Shown one piece after another: positions 18,841 through 27,687 of a DNA stretch of 64,000 nt; the first letter of the stretch is position 1; each line of letters begins with the position of its first letter. The position numbers were made by a program, and so were the translations under genes. The notes under the pieces are model-generated. The model was not told the origin of the DNA. It worked only from the letters and a program-made list of their open reading frames with translations, and did not search any database. Source of the DNA: Corynebacterium coyleae. GTDB lineage: Bacteria > Actinomycetota > Actinomycetes > Mycobacteriales > Mycobacteriaceae. Location of the stretch: NCBI RefSeq assembly GCF_030408635.1, contig NZ_CP047198.1:2046001-2110000 (forward strand), written 5' to 3'.

Positions 18841-19737
18841 CTACGCGTGCTCCCCCGGCCATTCAGAGAAGCGTCGGCCACTCAGGCGCTCGTACGCCTC
18901 GATGTAGCGGTCGCGGGTGGCTTCCACCACGGATCCCGGCAGCTCAGGCGGCTGCACGCCGTCGGCCGGATCCCAACCGGACTTCGGGCTTGTCAGCCAG
19001 TTGCGCACGTACTGCTTGTCAAAGCTCGGCTGGGTCGCACCCTCTTCGTAGCTGTCCGCCGGCCAGTAGCGGGAAGAGTCTGGGGTGAGGACTTCGTCGG
19101 CAAGCACAAGCTCACCGTTTTCGTCCAAACCGAACTCAAACTTGGTGTCCGCCAGGATGATGCCCTTGGTCTCCGCGTACTCGGCGGCACGGGTGTAGAC
19201 ATCCAGCGTTGCCGCACGCAGGCGCTCAGCCAGGTCAGAACCAACCTTGTTGGCCACGAACTCAAAGGTGACGTTCTCGTCGTGGTCGCCCTGCTCCGCC
19301 TTGGTCGCCGGGGTGAAAATCGGCTCAGGCAACTTCGATGCCTCAGTTAGGCCCTCCGGCAGTTTCACGCCACAGACGCGGCCAGTGGCGTCGTATTCCT
19401 TCTTGCCAGAGCCGGTGAGGTAACCACGCGCAACGCACTCGAAGGGCACCATGTCGAGCTTCTTGACCGCCATGGCGCGACCGAGGACCTCTTCGGGAAT
19501 GCGCTCGTCGTCAATCGGCCCCGCAAGATGGTTCGGGACATCGCCGAGCAGGTCGAAGAAGAACATCGACGTTGCGGTGAGGATACGCCCCTTGTCCGGA
19601 ATGGCCGGCTCGAGCGAGAAATCGAACGCCGAAATACGGTCGGATGCCACCATCAGCAGCGTGTTGTCATCGACTTCGTAAATTTCGCGGACCTTGCCGC
19701 CGGCGAGATGGGCATAATCAGAAAGCTCTGGACGCAT
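18841..19737 (-). CDS. purC: SAICAR synthetase (phosphoribosylaminoimidazole-succinocarboxamide synthase)
   Basis: 298 residues. It joins CAIR and aspartate with ATP. The motifs [48 protein letters not shown] and [10 protein letters not shown] are diagnostic. ATG at 19737 begins [11 protein letters not shown], the normal N-terminus; the reading frame remains open further upstream but that part has no family similarity and overlaps the lipoprotein gene on the other strand. Its stop is 11 bp before ptrB, implying a purC-ptrB-DUF2334 unit. Confidence 0.96.
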   Translation of the reverse strand: MRPELSDYAHLAGGKVREIYEVDDNTLLMVASDRISAFDFSLEPAIPDKGRILTATSMFFFDLLGDVPNHLAGPIDDERIPEEVLGRAMAVKKLDMVPFECVARGYLTGSGKKEYDATGRVCGVKLPEGLTEASKLPEPIFTPATKAEQGDHDENVTFEFVANKVGSDLAERLRAATLDVYTRAAEYAETKGIILADTKFEFGLDENGELVLADEVLTPDSSRYWPADSYEEGATQPSFDKQYVRNWLTSPKSGWDPADGVQPPELPGSVVEATRDRYIEAYERLSGRRFSEWPGEHA

Positions 19738-19743
19738 GCGCGT

Positions 19744-19752
19744 TAGTATATT
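19744..19752 (+). promoter_or_regulatory. -10 box for a leaderless lipoprotein transcript
   Basis: TAGTAT (19744-19749), overlapping TATATT (19747-19752), ends 5-8 bp before the GTG at 19757, so transcription would start at or next to the start codon. Confidence 0.5.
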
Positions 19753-19756
19753 CCCC

Positions 19757-20284
19757 GTGATCAAACGCGCGACTGCAGTCCTACTCCCCCTCGTTTTGGC
19801 TGCGTGCGGCACCCCTTCGGAGTTCGCTGGCAACATGCCAGCGTTTGAACCAACCCGCGACGGCACCACATTGTCCTTCGGCGACACCGCCCGCGTGGTC
19901 ACCGAGGATGTGAGCTTCCACGTCCCCGTGCAGTGGGACGTCACCGTCGGTGCCCCCAAAACGCGGCGCGCTCCACGCAGCGCCGAGCAGGCAAACATGC
20001 TCGTGTGTTTCCCCGTCACGTTCACCCCGGTTGCGGTGGGTGAGTTCCCCGTGGACGTCACCGTCACGCTGCCGAAGCTCACGCCTATCGACGACACCCT
20101 CACCGCCAACACCGCCAACCCCGAATACTGCGGCGAAAGCGCCCTCACCGGCTACACCCCGGACCTCACCGGGCCCCAGCACGGCTTCGTCGCCTCCTGG
20201 TCCGGCACCGCAGACCGGGGTGTAGTAGGCACCGGCGTCGAGGTCAGCACCCGCGACGCCACTGTGACCTTTACTTCCCCCTAG
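19757..20284 (+). CDS. Putative secreted lipoprotein of unknown function
   Basis: 175 residues. The GTG at 19757 gives a short signal peptide ([17 protein letters not shown]) with lipobox Cys17. The mature part is about 155 residues, rich in Thr, Val and Pro, with a predicted all-beta character and two further cysteines (MLVCFPV and PEYCGES) that could form a disulphide. No family is recognised. It is flanked by purC (divergent, start codons about 20 bp apart) and purB (convergent), and its TAG shares the bases CTAG with the purB stop. Confidence 0.7.
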   Translation: MIKRATAVLLPLVLAACGTPSEFAGNMPAFEPTRDGTTLSFGDTARVVTEDVSFHVPVQWDVTVGAPKTRRAPRSAEQANMLVCFPVTFTPVAVGEFPVDVTVTLPKLTPIDDTLTANTANPEYCGESALTGYTPDLTGPQHGFVASWSGTADRGVVGTGVEVSTRDATVTFTSP

Positions 20285-21705
20285 AGGATCTCGCCCGGGG
20301 TGTAGTTCGCAGCCTCCGGGTGCGCATCCACAACCTCTTGCACGCGTGCAAGCACACGATCCACCTGCGCCTCGGCAGCGCCGATGAACGCGTGGCGGTC
20401 CTCGAGCGCCTTGTCCAGTGCTGCCTTGTCCAACGGAAGGCGATCGTCGTTAGCCAAACGCTCCACAAGGTTCTGCTCCGCGCCGCGCTCGCGCATGTCC
20501 AGCGCCATAGCGACGGCGTTTTCCTTGATCACCTCGTGTGCGGTCTCACGGCCGACGCCGGCGCGCACCGACGCCATGAGGATGCGGGTGGTGGCAAGGA
20601 ACGGCAGGTAGCGGTCCAGCTCGCGGTTGATCATGGCCGGGAACGCGCCGAACTCGTCGAGCACGGTCAGCATGGTTTCCAGCTGGCCGTCAATGGCGAA
20701 GAACGCGTCCGGCAGCGCCACGCGACGCACCACGGAGCAGAACACGTCGCCCTCGTTCCACTGCTGGCCAGCAAGGTCGCCAACCATGGTGAGGTAGCCA
20801 CGCAGGATGACCTGGAAGCCGCCGACGCGCTCGCAGGAGCGTGCGTTCATCTTGTGCGGCATCGCCGAGGAACCAACCTGGCCTTCCTTGAAGCCCTCCG
20901 TGACCGTCTCGTTGCCGGCCATGAGGCGGATCGTGGTGGCCAGCGACGACGGGCCTGCACCCAACTGCACCAGCGAGGACACCACGTCGAAGTCGAGCGA
21001 GCGCGGGTACACCTGACCCACCGAGTCAAAGACGCGGTCGAAGCCGAGACCTTCTGCGATGCCCTGCTCGAGCTGCGCCAGCTTGGCCTCGTCGCCACCC
21101 ATGAGATCCAACATGTCCTGCGCGGTACCCATCGGGCCCTTGATGCCGCGAAGTGGGAGCCGATCCAGCAGTTCCTCAATCCGTTCGATGGCCACCAGGA
21201 TCTCATCGGCAGCAGAGGCGAAACGCTTGCCCAGCGTGGTGGCCTGCGCCGCAACATTGTGGGAGCGTCCAGCCATGACCAGGGACTTGTACTCGCCAGC
21301 GCGGTTGCCCACCGCCTTGAGCAGCGCGACCGCCTTGTCGCGGGTCAGTTCCAGCGCCTTGCGCACCTGGAGCTGCTCCACATTTTCGGTCAGGTCGCGC
21401 GAGGTCATCCCCTTGTGGATCTCCTCGTGGCCCGCCAGCGCATTGAACTCCTCAATGCGTGCCTTCACGTCGTGGCGAGTGACCTTCTCGCGCTGCGCGA
21501 TCGAGTCCAGGTCGACCTTGTCGATGACCTTCTCGTAGTCCTCGATAGCGCCCTCGGCGACCTCGACACCGAGTTCCTTTTGGGCCTTGAGCACTGCGAT
21601 CCACAGTTGGCGCTCAAGGATGATCTTGTGCTCCGGAGCCCACAGGGTGGCCATCTCCGGGGAGGCGTAACGGTTGCTCAGAACATTGGAATTATTCGGT
21701 TTCAC
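20281..21705 (-). CDS. purB: Adenylosuccinate lyase
   Basis: 474 residues. It acts twice in purine synthesis, cleaving SAICAR and adenylosuccinate to release fumarate. The fumarase/aspartase superfamily signature GSSAMPHKMN is present, as are TSRDLTENVEQLQVRKALE and AGRSHNVAAQATTLGKRFAS. It starts 5 bp after the purD stop, so purD-purB form an operon. Its stop shares CTAG (20281-20284) with the convergent lipoprotein gene. Confidence 0.96.
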   Translation of the reverse strand: MKPNNSNVLSNRYASPEMATLWAPEHKIILERQLWIAVLKAQKELGVEVAEGAIEDYEKVIDKVDLDSIAQREKVTRHDVKARIEEFNALAGHEEIHKGMTSRDLTENVEQLQVRKALELTRDKAVALLKAVGNRAGEYKSLVMAGRSHNVAAQATTLGKRFASAADEILVAIERIEELLDRLPLRGIKGPMGTAQDMLDLMGGDEAKLAQLEQGIAEGLGFDRVFDSVGQVYPRSLDFDVVSSLVQLGAGPSSLATTIRLMAGNETVTEGFKEGQVGSSAMPHKMNARSCERVGGFQVILRGYLTMVGDLAGQQWNEGDVFCSVVRRVALPDAFFAIDGQLETMLTVLDEFGAFPAMINRELDRYLPFLATTRILMASVRAGVGRETAHEVIKENAVAMALDMRERGAEQNLVERLANDDRLPLDKAALDKALEDRHAFIGAAEAQVDRVLARVQEVVDAHPEAANYTPGEIL

Positions 21706-21710
21706 GGCAT

Positions 21711-22961
21711 TTATCCTAGGGAAATAGCGCCTTCGATGGCGGGGCGGGCGATGTCTTTGCGGTAGAAGGATCCGGGCAGTTCGATGCCCTCAATGATGCG
21801 GTACGCGTTGTCCACGGCCTCCTTGAGCGTTGCGCCATTGCCGACGACACCAAGCACACGGCCACCAGACGCCACATACTTGCCGTCCGCTTCCTTGGTG
21901 CCTGCGTGGAGGACCTTCGTCGGGTCATCGAGTGCGTCGCCGGTGATCACACCACCGGTCTTTGCGGACTGCGGGTAGCCCTCGGCAGCCAGCACCACCA
22001 TGGCGGCGAACCCCTCGCGCCACTGCAGCGGCTCGATCTCACTCAGGCGACCTTGTGCGACGGCCAGCAGCACCTCCGCCAGCGGGGTCTCCAACAACGA
22101 CAGCACGGCCTGGGTTTCCGGGTCACCGAAGCGGGCGTTGAACTCCACCACCGCCGGGCCTTCCGGCCCCCACGCGGCACCGATGTAGAGCAGGCCCTGG
22201 TACGGAATGCCACGGTTGACCATTTCGGTGGCCACGGGGCGGGCGATGTCGTCGACAAGCACCTGCACCCCGTTCTCCGGCAACCACGGCAGCGGCGCGT
22301 ACGCACCCATGCCACCGGTGTTCGGGCCTTCGTCATTGTCGTAGGCACGCTTGTGGTCCTGAGCGGGCAGCAGCGGCACGACCGTTTCGCCGTCGACGAG
22401 GCAGAACAGCGACACCTCCGGGCCTTCAAGGAAGGACTCGAACAACACCGGGTTGCCGGCCTCAATGACAGCTTCCGCGTGTGCCTTGGCCTCGGCACGG
22501 TCCTCGGTGACCACAACGCCCTTGCCTCCAGCAAGGCCGTCGTCTTTGACCACGTAGCGCGGGCCGTACTCGTCAAGCGCTGCCTCGATGGTGTCGGCGG
22601 ATTCCACGCGGGTCGCCGTCGCCGTCTTCACACCAGCTGCCGCCATGACTTCCTTGGCAAACGCCTTCGAGCCCTCAAGCTGCGCGGCCGCCTTCGTTGG
22701 TCCGAAGACGGGGAAGCCGGCGTCGATCAACGCGTCGGCTGCACCCGCAACCAACGGCACCTCAGGTCCGATGACCACGAGTTCCGCGTCGATCTCACGG
22801 GCGAGCGACACAATATCTACTGGGGACGACACGTCGAGCGGACGCACCGTGGCCAGGCGGGACATACCCGCGTTACCCGGCGCGACAGTGAGCTCATTGC
22901 CGTGCATTGCATGGAGAAGGGCGTGTTCCCGGCCGCCCGAACCGATGACAAGGATGCGCAT
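21711..22961 (-). CDS. purD: Phosphoribosylamine-glycine ligase (GAR synthetase)
   Basis: 416 residues. It joins phosphoribosylamine, glycine and ATP. The N-terminal [34 protein letters not shown], the ATP-grasp segment [12 protein letters not shown] and [12 protein letters not shown] are all family hallmarks. The ATG at 22961 is preceded by TAAGTT (plus-strand AACTTA, 22969-22974) with a 7-bp gap, consistent with a leaderless mRNA. It is divergent from the HIT gene, with 31 bp between the start codons. Confidence 0.96.
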   Translation of the reverse strand: MRILVIGSGGREHALLHAMHGNELTVAPGNAGMSRLATVRPLDVSSPVDIVSLAREIDAELVVIGPEVPLVAGAADALIDAGFPVFGPTKAAAQLEGSKAFAKEVMAAAGVKTATATRVESADTIEAALDEYGPRYVVKDDGLAGGKGVVVTEDRAEAKAHAEAVIEAGNPVLFESFLEGPEVSLFCLVDGETVVPLLPAQDHKRAYDNDEGPNTGGMGAYAPLPWLPENGVQVLVDDIARPVATEMVNRGIPYQGLLYIGAAWGPEGPAVVEFNARFGDPETQAVLSLLETPLAEVLLAVAQGRLSEIEPLQWREGFAAMVVLAAEGYPQSAKTGGVITGDALDDPTKVLHAGTKEADGKYVASGGRVLGVVGNGATLKEAVDNAYRIIEGIELPGSFYRKDIARPAIEGAISLG

Positions 22962-22992
22962 GCGATCCAACTTACCGGTAGCGTCGGAGACT

Positions 22993-23409
22993 ATGAGCAC
23001 TGTATTCAGCAAAATTATTGCAGGCGACATCCCGGGCCGAATTGTGTACCAGGACGACAAGGTCGCAGCCTTCCTCACCATCGAACCGGTCGCGTACGGC
23101 CACACGCTGGTCGTTCCCATCGAAGAGATTGACAAGTGGACCGACATCCCGGCGGACCTGTGGGCGCACATGAATGAGGTGGCGCAGAAGGTCGGACGGG
23201 TTGTCGTCGATAAGTTTGATGCGCAGCGCGCGGGCTACCTCATCGCAGGATTCGAGGTCCCCCACGCCCACATCCACGTCTTCCCCGCCAACGACATGTC
23301 CGGCTACTCGCTGGCCAGCGCAATGCGTGCCGACGAAACCGACGCCGCCAAGATGGACGCCGCCGCCGACACCATCCGCGAAGGCATTAAGCAGCTGGAA
23401 GCGAAATAG
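22993..23409 (+). CDS. HIT-family nucleotide-binding hydrolase
   Basis: 138 residues. The HIT active site HAHIHVFP is present with the preceding [20 protein letters not shown]-type N-terminus (here [17 protein letters not shown]) and [18 protein letters not shown] proteins hydrolyse nucleotide conjugates such as AMP-lysine or dinucleoside polyphosphates in the cytoplasm. GGAG lies 3 bp before the ATG. The 3' end overlaps the convergent sensor kinase gene by 23 bp. Confidence 0.9.
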   Translation: MSTVFSKIIAGDIPGRIVYQDDKVAAFLTIEPVAYGHTLVVPIEEIDKWTDIPADLWAHMNEVAQKVGRVVVDKFDAQRAGYLIAGFEVPHAHIHVFPANDMSGYSLASAMRADETDAAKMDAAADTIREGIKQLEAK

Positions 23410-24781
23410 TAAACGTCGAGCCCTCGCCCGGCGCCGTATCGACAACCACGGTGCCGCCGTGGGCCTCGATCAGCGACTTGGTAATCGCCAGCCCCAGACC
23501 CGAGCCACCGCCCGAGCTGCGGTTGCGCGACGCATCCGCGCGGTAGAAGCGCTCGAAAATATGCTCGGCGTCCTTCTGTTCCATGCCGCAGCCATTATCC
23601 GCAATGTCGAGGACCACACGGTCCAGGTTGTGCCGGATCGTGATGGTCACCTCTGCATCCGGACCCGCGTGCTTAAAGGCGTTAGTGACCAAGTTGACCA
23701 CTACCTGGCGCAGCCGGCCGGGATCCCCCACCACGACAGGGACGTCTGGGGTGTCCTTGACCACGTCCACCACCCGCTCTGGGTAGGCGGCGTGCATCGA
23801 GTCCTTCACCGAAAGCGCAAGCTCGAGCACATCCACCTCCTGCTTCTCCAGGCGGGAACCCTCCGCACGGGTTAGCGCCAGCAGGTCCTCGACGAGCAGC
23901 TGCATACGCGCGGACTCTTCATCGATCTTGCTCAGCACCATTTGCGGGTCATCCACCATGCCCTTGCGGTACAGCTCGGTGTATCCGCGCACGCTGGTGA
24001 GCGGTGTACGCAGTTCGTGTGAAGCATCGCCAACGAAGCGGCGCATCTGCTCTTCCTGCGCTTTCGCATTTTCCAGCGATTCTTGCAAGCGGCTCACCAT
24101 GGTGTTCATGGCAAACGACAGACTGCCCACTTCTGTCTCACGTGGCCAAGCGGGCACTCGCCTGTCGGTATCGCCTCCGGCGATCGCCAGAGCGGTGTTT
24201 TCCACAATCTTTAACGGAGCCAACGCACGTGCCACAAAGTAGTTACTTGCAATGCCAATGCCGACGAGCACCAACGCCCCAACCAGCGCCTCAATCTGTG
24301 CCAGGGAGCGCAACATCCGGTACTCCGACTCCAGCGACTTCGCCACATACTGCACGGAGCCGTCGGACTGCTCCGTGGCAATGGCACGCCAGCGCTTCAC
24401 AGTCGTCGTATTTGGGTCGCTGAGATCAGAAGTGATCGTGACCAACTGTCCGAAGTCAGTCGTTTTGATCTGGCTCCAATCTGGCGAGTTGACCTCCCCC
24501 GGGCGCGACACCATCACGCCCCGGTCCGGGTACAGCCTGGATTGGGTGAACTCACTCGGCAGGTTCCAAGGGTTGAACTGCCACACCGGCCCCTGGTGCG
24601 CCCACGTATCCAAGCCTTCCCGCAGCTGGTCGTCTGCACGATCCAGCAGCAGGTTGCGCATGAGGAAGTAGATCAGCACGGAACTCAGTGTCGTACCGAT
24701 CACGGAGATGACCATCACGGTGGTGACAAGTTGCCGCTTCAGTGGCTTCTTTGTCGGCCCCGTAAATAAGGAATACGCCAT
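23387..24781 (-). CDS. phoS: Sensor histidine kinase, PhoS-like
   Basis: 464 residues. TM1 (about 20-41) and TM2 (about 162-182) flank an extracytoplasmic sensor of about 120 residues. A HAMP domain, then the HisKA box with phospho-acceptor His255 in GDASHELRTPLTS, then N box NLVTNAFKHA, G1 DNGCGMEQ, F box ERFYRAD and G2 GSGLGLAI. It lies 15 bp downstream of its response regulator. The position after purB-purD-HIT and the overall layout match the phosphate-starvation pair PhoS-PhoR (cg2887-cg2888 region) of C. glutamicum; this identity is inferred from context. The signal it senses cannot be seen from the sequence. Confidence 0.8.
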   Translation of the reverse strand: MAYSLFTGPTKKPLKRQLVTTVMVISVIGTTLSSVLIYFLMRNLLLDRADDQLREGLDTWAHQGPVWQFNPWNLPSEFTQSRLYPDRGVMVSRPGEVNSPDWSQIKTTDFGQLVTITSDLSDPNTTTVKRWRAIATEQSDGSVQYVAKSLESEYRMLRSLAQIEALVGALVLVGIGIASNYFVARALAPLKIVENTALAIAGGDTDRRVPAWPRETEVGSLSFAMNTMVSRLQESLENAKAQEEQMRRFVGDASHELRTPLTSVRGYTELYRKGMVDDPQMVLSKIDEESARMQLLVEDLLALTRAEGSRLEKQEVDVLELALSVKDSMHAAYPERVVDVVKDTPDVPVVVGDPGRLRQVVVNLVTNAFKHAGPDAEVTITIRHNLDRVVLDIADNGCGMEQKDAEHIFERFYRADASRNRSSGGGSGLGLAITKSLIEAHGGTVVVDTAPGEGSTFTISLPAA

Positions 24782-24796
24782 AACGTTGCGAAAGGC

Positions 24797-25501
24797 CTAC
24801 TGGCGTGGGGTGCGCAGCACGTAACCGACACCACGGACCGTGTGGATCAGCGGCACATCGCCCGTGTCTACCTTGCGGCGCAGGTAGGAAATGTAGGACT
24901 CGACCACGTTGCCGTCGCCGCCGAAGTCGTAGTGCCACACGTTGTCCAGGATCTTCGCCTTGGACACGACCACCTCAGCGTTGAGCATGAGGTAGCGCAG
25001 CAGGTTGAACTCCGTCGGGGAGAGCTCGACGATCTCGCCGGCTTTGGTGACCTCGTGGGTGTCGTCGTTAAGCGTCAAGTCCGCATAACGCAGAGTGGAA
25101 TCCTGGTTCGAATCGTCCACCACGTTGCCGCGCCGCAGGATCACACGCAGGCGCGTGATCACCTCTTCGAGCGAGAACGGCTTGGTCACGTAATCATCCG
25201 CGCCAATGGTCAGGCCGTGGATACGGTCCTCCACGGCATCCTTTGCTGTCAGGAACAGCACCGGACTGTCAAGTCCTTCTGCTCGTAGCTTGCTGAGCAG
25301 CTCAAAGCCGTCCATCTCCGGCATCATCACGTCCAGGATGTACGCATCCGGGCGGGAGGTGCGCGCCAGCTCGAGGGCTTCCGCACCAGAGTTGGCGGTC
25401 TCCACATCAAAACCCTGGAACTTCAGAGACACCGTCAACAGTTCGACGATGTTCGGCTCGTCATCAACAACCAGCACTTTGAGGTTCTGCGAGTCAGCCA
25501 T
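24797..25501 (-). CDS. phoR: OmpR-family response regulator, PhoR-like
   Basis: 234 residues. The receiver domain (about 8-120) has the acidic pair VVDDEP, phospho-acceptor Asp57 in YILDVMMPEMDG, the Thr of LFLTAKD and Lys of YVTKPFS. A winged-helix DNA-binding domain follows (about 135-232; VELSPTEFNLLRYLMLNAEV, then VESYISYLRRKVD and HTVRGVGYVLR). AAGGAGAA lies 8 bp before the ATG at 25501. It is followed by its sensor kinase. Assigned to PhoR of corynebacteria by neighbourhood; other OmpR members are possible. Confidence 0.85.
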   Translation of the reverse strand: MADSQNLKVLVVDDEPNIVELLTVSLKFQGFDVETANSGAEALELARTSRPDAYILDVMMPEMDGFELLSKLRAEGLDSPVLFLTAKDAVEDRIHGLTIGADDYVTKPFSLEEVITRLRVILRRGNVVDDSNQDSTLRYADLTLNDDTHEVTKAGEIVELSPTEFNLLRYLMLNAEVVVSKAKILDNVWHYDFGGDGNVVESYISYLRRKVDTGDVPLIHTVRGVGYVLRTPRQ

Positions 25502-25631
25502 GGTTTGTGTTCTCCTTAATTTTTGCGGCAATCATGCACTTGCCACGATTAAACAACACAACGCTGTACGTCGCCTGTGTACTTGCTGCCCAAGGTTGAG
25601 CAAGTCGATCTTTGTTCGCCAAAGAAAGTGC

Positions 25632-25659
25632 CCCCTCGCCGATACGTATCGACGAGGGG
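25632..25659 (-). terminator. Terminator downstream of tRNA-Thr
   Basis: CCCCTCG (25632-25638) pairs with CGAGGGG (25653-25659). The interior CGATACGTATCG is itself self-complementary. On the minus strand it follows the tRNA 3' end by about 8 bp and is followed by CACTTTCTTT. Confidence 0.65.
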
Positions 25660-25666
25660 ACCCACG

Positions 25667-25739
25667 AGCTGGAGACGAGACTTGAACTCGCAACCTACGC
25701 ATTACAAGTGCGTTGCGCTACCGATTGCGCCACTCCAGC
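25667..25739 (-). tRNA. tRNA-Thr (anticodon TGT)
   Basis: Read on the minus strand: acceptor GCTGGAG/CTCCAGC, D arm GCGC...GCGC, anticodon stem ACGCA/TGCGT around loop CTTGTAA with anticodon TGT, and T arm GCGAG-TTCAAGT-CTCGT. The discriminator is T and CCA is not encoded. It reads ACA codons, with wobble to other Thr codons. Confidence 0.95.
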
Positions 25740-25792
25740 AACGCGCTAGATCTTACACATAGCCCGTGGTCGCGCGAAAACCGCCAAGCCGA

Positions 25793-25798
25793 TAGTGT
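25793..25798 (+). promoter_or_regulatory. -10 box for leaderless thrE mRNA
   Basis: TAGTGT ends 7 bp before the GTG at 25806, which fits a transcript starting at the start codon. No clear -35 is seen. Confidence 0.45.
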
Positions 25799-25805
25799 GG
25801 CGTGT

Positions 25806-27254
25806 GTGGAAAAGAGATTGTGGGGAAAGCTCAGAGGTTCGCGCCAACGCTTAGCGACGATCGACGCTGCCCGCACCTCTCCTCCCCCATCCGTCCTCGC
25901 CCCGATCAACCTGACCGATCCGACCGAGGTCGCCGCGGTGATGAACATCGCCGCCCGCATCGGGGAAATCCTCATCGCAAACGCCACTACATCCGCGGAT
26001 GCGATCAAGCAGATCCACACCGTGTGTTCGTCGTACGGCCTGCACTACGTGCACGTATCCATCACGGTGAACACGATTACGCTGAACACCATCATCGGCG
26101 TGGACCATCGCACCCCGGTCACCGTGTTCCGCGTGGTCACCATGATCAGCGAGAACTACCACAAACTGCAGGAAGTGGACCGCCTGATCCGCTCGATCCG
26201 CTCAGGCGCAACACCGCCTGAGATGGCGGAGAAGATTCTCGACGAGATCGACAACGCCCCCATCCCCTACCGCAACACCCGCAACTTGGCCGGCTGGACT
26301 GTGATGGGTTTCTTCGTCGCCATGCTGCTCGGCGGCGATTTGCTGCTCATGTTCTTCGGCGGCCTGACCGCGTTTCTCATCATGGGCTTTTCCAAGTTGC
26401 TCTCCCGTGGCGGGTTGCCCGGGTTTTTTCACAATGTGATTGGTGGGTTCGTCGCCACGCTGCCCGCTGCAATCGCCTATGACTTTTCCGCCTCGATCGG
26501 GCACACGATCAACCCCAGTCAGCTGATCGCAACAGGCATCATCGTCCTGCTTGCAGGTTTGACGCTGGTGCAATCGCTTCTCGACGGCGTCACCGGCTCC
26601 ATGGTCAACGCCTCCGCCCGCTTCTTCCAAGCCATGTTGGGCACCGGCGGCATCGTCGCAGGCGTCGCCGCTGGCGTGCAGGTTTCCGAGCTGGTCGGGA
26701 TGCCACTGCCACCAGTCGAGGTGCTCCCAGCTGATGCGGCGTACAACAACGTGTGGCTGACCACCTTCGGTGGTGCGATGGCGGCCGCTGCCTTTGCGGT
26801 GTGTTGCTTTGCGGAACGAGCCGCTGTGCTGCTGTCCTTCGTCACCGCAGCGACAGGTTCATTCATCTTCTACATCGTGCTCACTCCGCTCGGCGCTGGC
26901 CGACTGTTGGCTATCGCGGCGTGTGCGGTCGCCGTCGGCTTGGCCGGCGGTCTCATTTCCCGCCGCTTCCTGATCAACCCGGTGATCACTGCTGTCGCCG
27001 GCGTGACCCCGTTCCTGCCCGGTTCGTGGATCTACCGCGGCATGTACGCACTGATGAACGAGCAGCTCCTGCTCGGCATGATGAACCTACTGACCGCGAT
27101 CGGCACCTGCCTCGCCCTAGCCGGCGGCGTGGTGTTCGGCGAGTGGCTGGCCCGCCGCATCCGTGCCCCACAGCTCTACGTGCCGTACGAGGCGTTTAGG
27201 CGCGCTGGCCGGCTGACTTTCCAGCAGATTCGTCGGGTACGGCGCCGTCGTTAA
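25806..27254 (+). CDS. thrE: Threonine/serine exporter ThrE
   Basis: 482 residues, close to the 489 of C. glutamicum ThrE, which exports threonine and serine using the proton motive force. The N-terminal soluble domain (DAARTSPPPSVLAPINLTDP, then VMNIAARIGEILIANATTS and EVDRLIRSIRSGATPPEMAE) matches the C. glutamicum protein closely as recalled. It is followed by about ten membrane segments from residue 165 on, including VGGFVATLPAAIAY-type (here IGGFVATLPAAIAYDF) and GVTPFLPGSWIYRGMYA. A GTG start at 25806 was chosen over an in-frame ATG upstream because that extension would run through the tRNA promoter region. The gene order thrE-small ORF-otsA-lipoprotein-otsB also matches C. glutamicum. 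Confidence 0.93.
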   Translation: MEKRLWGKLRGSRQRLATIDAARTSPPPSVLAPINLTDPTEVAAVMNIAARIGEILIANATTSADAIKQIHTVCSSYGLHYVHVSITVNTITLNTIIGVDHRTPVTVFRVVTMISENYHKLQEVDRLIRSIRSGATPPEMAEKILDEIDNAPIPYRNTRNLAGWTVMGFFVAMLLGGDLLLMFFGGLTAFLIMGFSKLLSRGGLPGFFHNVIGGFVATLPAAIAYDFSASIGHTINPSQLIATGIIVLLAGLTLVQSLLDGVTGSMVNASARFFQAMLGTGGIVAGVAAGVQVSELVGMPLPPVEVLPADAAYNNVWLTTFGGAMAAAAFAVCCFAERAAVLLSFVTAATGSFIFYIVLTPLGAGRLLAIAACAVAVGLAGGLISRRFLINPVITAVAGVTPFLPGSWIYRGMYALMNEQLLLGMMNLLTAIGTCLALAGGVVFGEWLARRIRAPQLYVPYEAFRRAGRLTFQQIRRVRRRR

Positions 27255-27312
27255 GCAGGTGGCGTAGAATGATGGGGCTTTAGCTGTCGTTCTTGCAAGG
27301 AGGAACCCCCAA

Positions 27313-27687
27313 GTGCCACCTAAGATCACCGATTCGCGCCCCACCGCCGAACAAACGCATGCCGTTGAGGAGCAAACTGCGTCGGGCGCCCGTCGGATCG
27401 TGGCCACTTACGCTGAGGACTTCCTGGACGGCGTAACGCTCATGTCCATGCTGGGTGTCACCCCGCAGGGCTTCGTGTACAAGCGCTACGTCGAGGACCT
27501 GGAGCAAGCAGCGGAAGAGGAAGCGCCGAAGAAGGCCACCAAGAAGAAGGCGACGAAGAAGAAGGCGTCCAAGAAAAAGGCCACGAAGAAGAAGGCGACG
27601 AAGAAAAAGTCCACCAAGAAGGCAGTGAAGAAGGCTGCCAAGAAGACTGCTAAAAAGTCGACGAAGAAGACCGCCAAGAAGGCCTAA
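27313..27687 (+). CDS. Small protein with histone H1-like lysine-rich tail
   Basis: 124 residues from a GTG at 27313, with AAGGAGG 10 bp upstream and a TAGAAT box at 27265-27270. Residues 1-71 form a compact, slightly acidic domain (ARRIVATYAEDFLDGVTLMS, then MLGVTPQGFVYKRYVEDLEQ). Residues 72-124 are a low-complexity tail of TKKKA/TKKA/AKKT units with 29 lysines in 53 residues, as in bacterial H1/HupS-like nucleoid proteins. DNA binding is therefore likely but not shown. A hypothetical gene stands at the same place in C. glutamicum between thrE and otsA. Its TAA overlaps the otsA ATG by one base. Confidence 0.75.
   Translation: MPPKITDSRPTAEQTHAVEEQTASGARRIVATYAEDFLDGVTLMSMLGVTPQGFVYKRYVEDLEQAAEEEAPKKATKKKATKKKASKKKATKKKATKKKSTKKAVKKAAKKTAKKSTKKTAKKA

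Noticed and set aside
27530-27680. Short tandem DNA repeat (AAGAAGGCC/ACGAAGAAG units)
   Set aside because: It is the coding of the Lys-rich tail; the units vary in sequence and length as expected from protein repetition, not a separate repeat element.
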